Shown: piece after piece, positions 5,658 through 5,966 of the stretch
How the letters are laid out: each line of letters starts with the position of its first letter
Position numbering within the stretch: position 1 is the first letter of the stretch
From: Candidatus Eiseniibacteriota bacterium
GTDB lineage: Bacteria; Eisenbacteria; RBG-16-71-46; CAIMUX01
NCBI GenBank assembly: GCA_020431745.1
Contig: JAGQHR010000234.1
Coordinates: forward strand, 1-5,966
Reading direction: 5' to 3'
DNA: 5,966 bases
Notes under the pieces: generated by a model
The model's input: only the letters and a program-made list of their open reading frames with translations
Told to the model about the DNA's origin: nothing
The model's database searches: none
Program-made: the position numbers and the translations under genes

Positions 5658-5966
5658 GTGGAAGACGGTTGGAATCGCACGTTCACGCAGCCTCGGGGAC
5701 GCCGCGGGGGACCGCCTCTGACGGCCGGTCCGGCATCGCGGTGCTGGGCCGCGGTCGGTGCCGTCCTGGCGGCGGCGCTGCTCTATGGCGCCCCTGCCTG
5801 CTCGAGCCCGGCGGGGCCGCGGGCCGCCGCCTCGATCGACGGCTACGAGCTCACGGCGGCGCAGGTCCGGGACGAGTTCGAGCGGGTGCGTGGACAGGGC
5901 AGCTGGACCTCCGCATCCGTGTCCGAGCGCGAAGACTTCGCCCACATCCTGCTCGACAAGCAGATG
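5658..5966 (+). CDS. Secreted SurA/PpiC-like foldase, probable lipoprotein (3' end cut by window)
   Basis: The first 103 residues are present and the frame is still open at the window edge. A basic N-terminal stretch (residues 1-28, rich in Arg and Gly) precedes a hydrophobic Ala/Leu segment (about 30-42) and then GAPAC at 44-48. Cys48 could be lipidated, although Ala rather than Leu at -3 makes an imperfect lipobox; ordinary signal-peptidase cleavage after APA is the alternative. The mature start contains ASIDGYELTAAQVRDEFERV (59-78) and REDFAHILLDKQM (91-103). These resemble the N-terminal helices of SurA/PpiC-type peptidyl-prolyl isomerases, where an IDG-type strand is followed by a helical chaperone domain. 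The catalytic parvulin domain, if present, lies beyond the window. The location next to two outer-membrane barrel genes fits a periplasmic chaperone role. The start choice follows the AAGGAGG site; in-frame starts at 5631 and 5637 are less likely. Confidence 0.65.
   Translation, partial: MEDGWNRTFTQPRGRRGGPPLTAGPASRCWAAVGAVLAAALLYGAPACSSPAGPRAAASIDGYELTAAQVRDEFERVRGQGSWTSASVSEREDFAHILLDKQM

Noticed and set aside
5484..5945. Minus-strand frame covering the spacer and foldase start
   Set aside because: It overlaps the end of the Omp85 gene and a plus-strand start with a strong Shine-Dalgarno sequence; its product is low-complexity.
1..5966. CRISPR array, tRNA/rRNA genes, insertion sequences or prophage features
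   Set aside because: No regularly spaced repeats, cloverleaf-like sequence, transposase motif or long terminal inverted repeats were seen; coding density leaves only about 150 non-coding bases between genes.

Overview
This is a GC-rich, gene-dense bacterial window with strongly G/C-ended codons and Arg used almost to the exclusion of Lys. All supported genes are on the + strand. They encode cell-envelope proteins of a diderm (Gram-negative) bacterium: a very large outer-membrane beta-barrel protein, an Omp85/TamA-like barrel-assembly protein, and the start of a secreted SurA/PpiC-like foldase. The first gene has motifs I associate from memory with uncultured FCB-group lineages (Eisenbacteria, Latescibacteria, Cloacimonadota, Gemmatimonadota and similar). 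That taxonomic guess is inference; no ribosomal or marker gene is present.

Layout. Positions 1-121 hold the leader or extreme N-terminal coding part of gene 1. No stop occurs in any forward frame for the first 300 bases, and gene 1's frame has no ATG, GTG or TTG before its signal peptide. Gene 1 runs to 3751. It encodes a signal peptide, a Pro/Ala-rich linker, a periplasmic region of beta-rich modules with an internal duplication, a ladder of Gly/Tyr motifs, and a long Arg-rich barrel region ending in Phe. Gene 2 starts at 3763 (or at a GTG that overlaps gene 1's stop at 3751) and ends at 5511. It has a signal peptide, three POTRA-like domains and an Omp85 barrel, also ending in Phe. The 146-base gap at 5512-5657 holds a bulged hairpin, two copies of an 11-bp direct repeat, a weak -10-like hexamer and a strong Shine-Dalgarno sequence. 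Gene 3 starts at GTG 5658 and runs off the window.

How they may work together. Genes 1 and 2 are effectively contiguous and probably co-transcribed and translationally coupled. Gene 3 may have its own promoter. A plausible model is that the foldase/chaperone escorts unfolded barrels across the periplasm, the Omp85 protein inserts them, and the giant barrel is a main client. The giant barrel itself has no function I can name; its N-terminal half loosely resembles that of the type IX translocon protein SprA.
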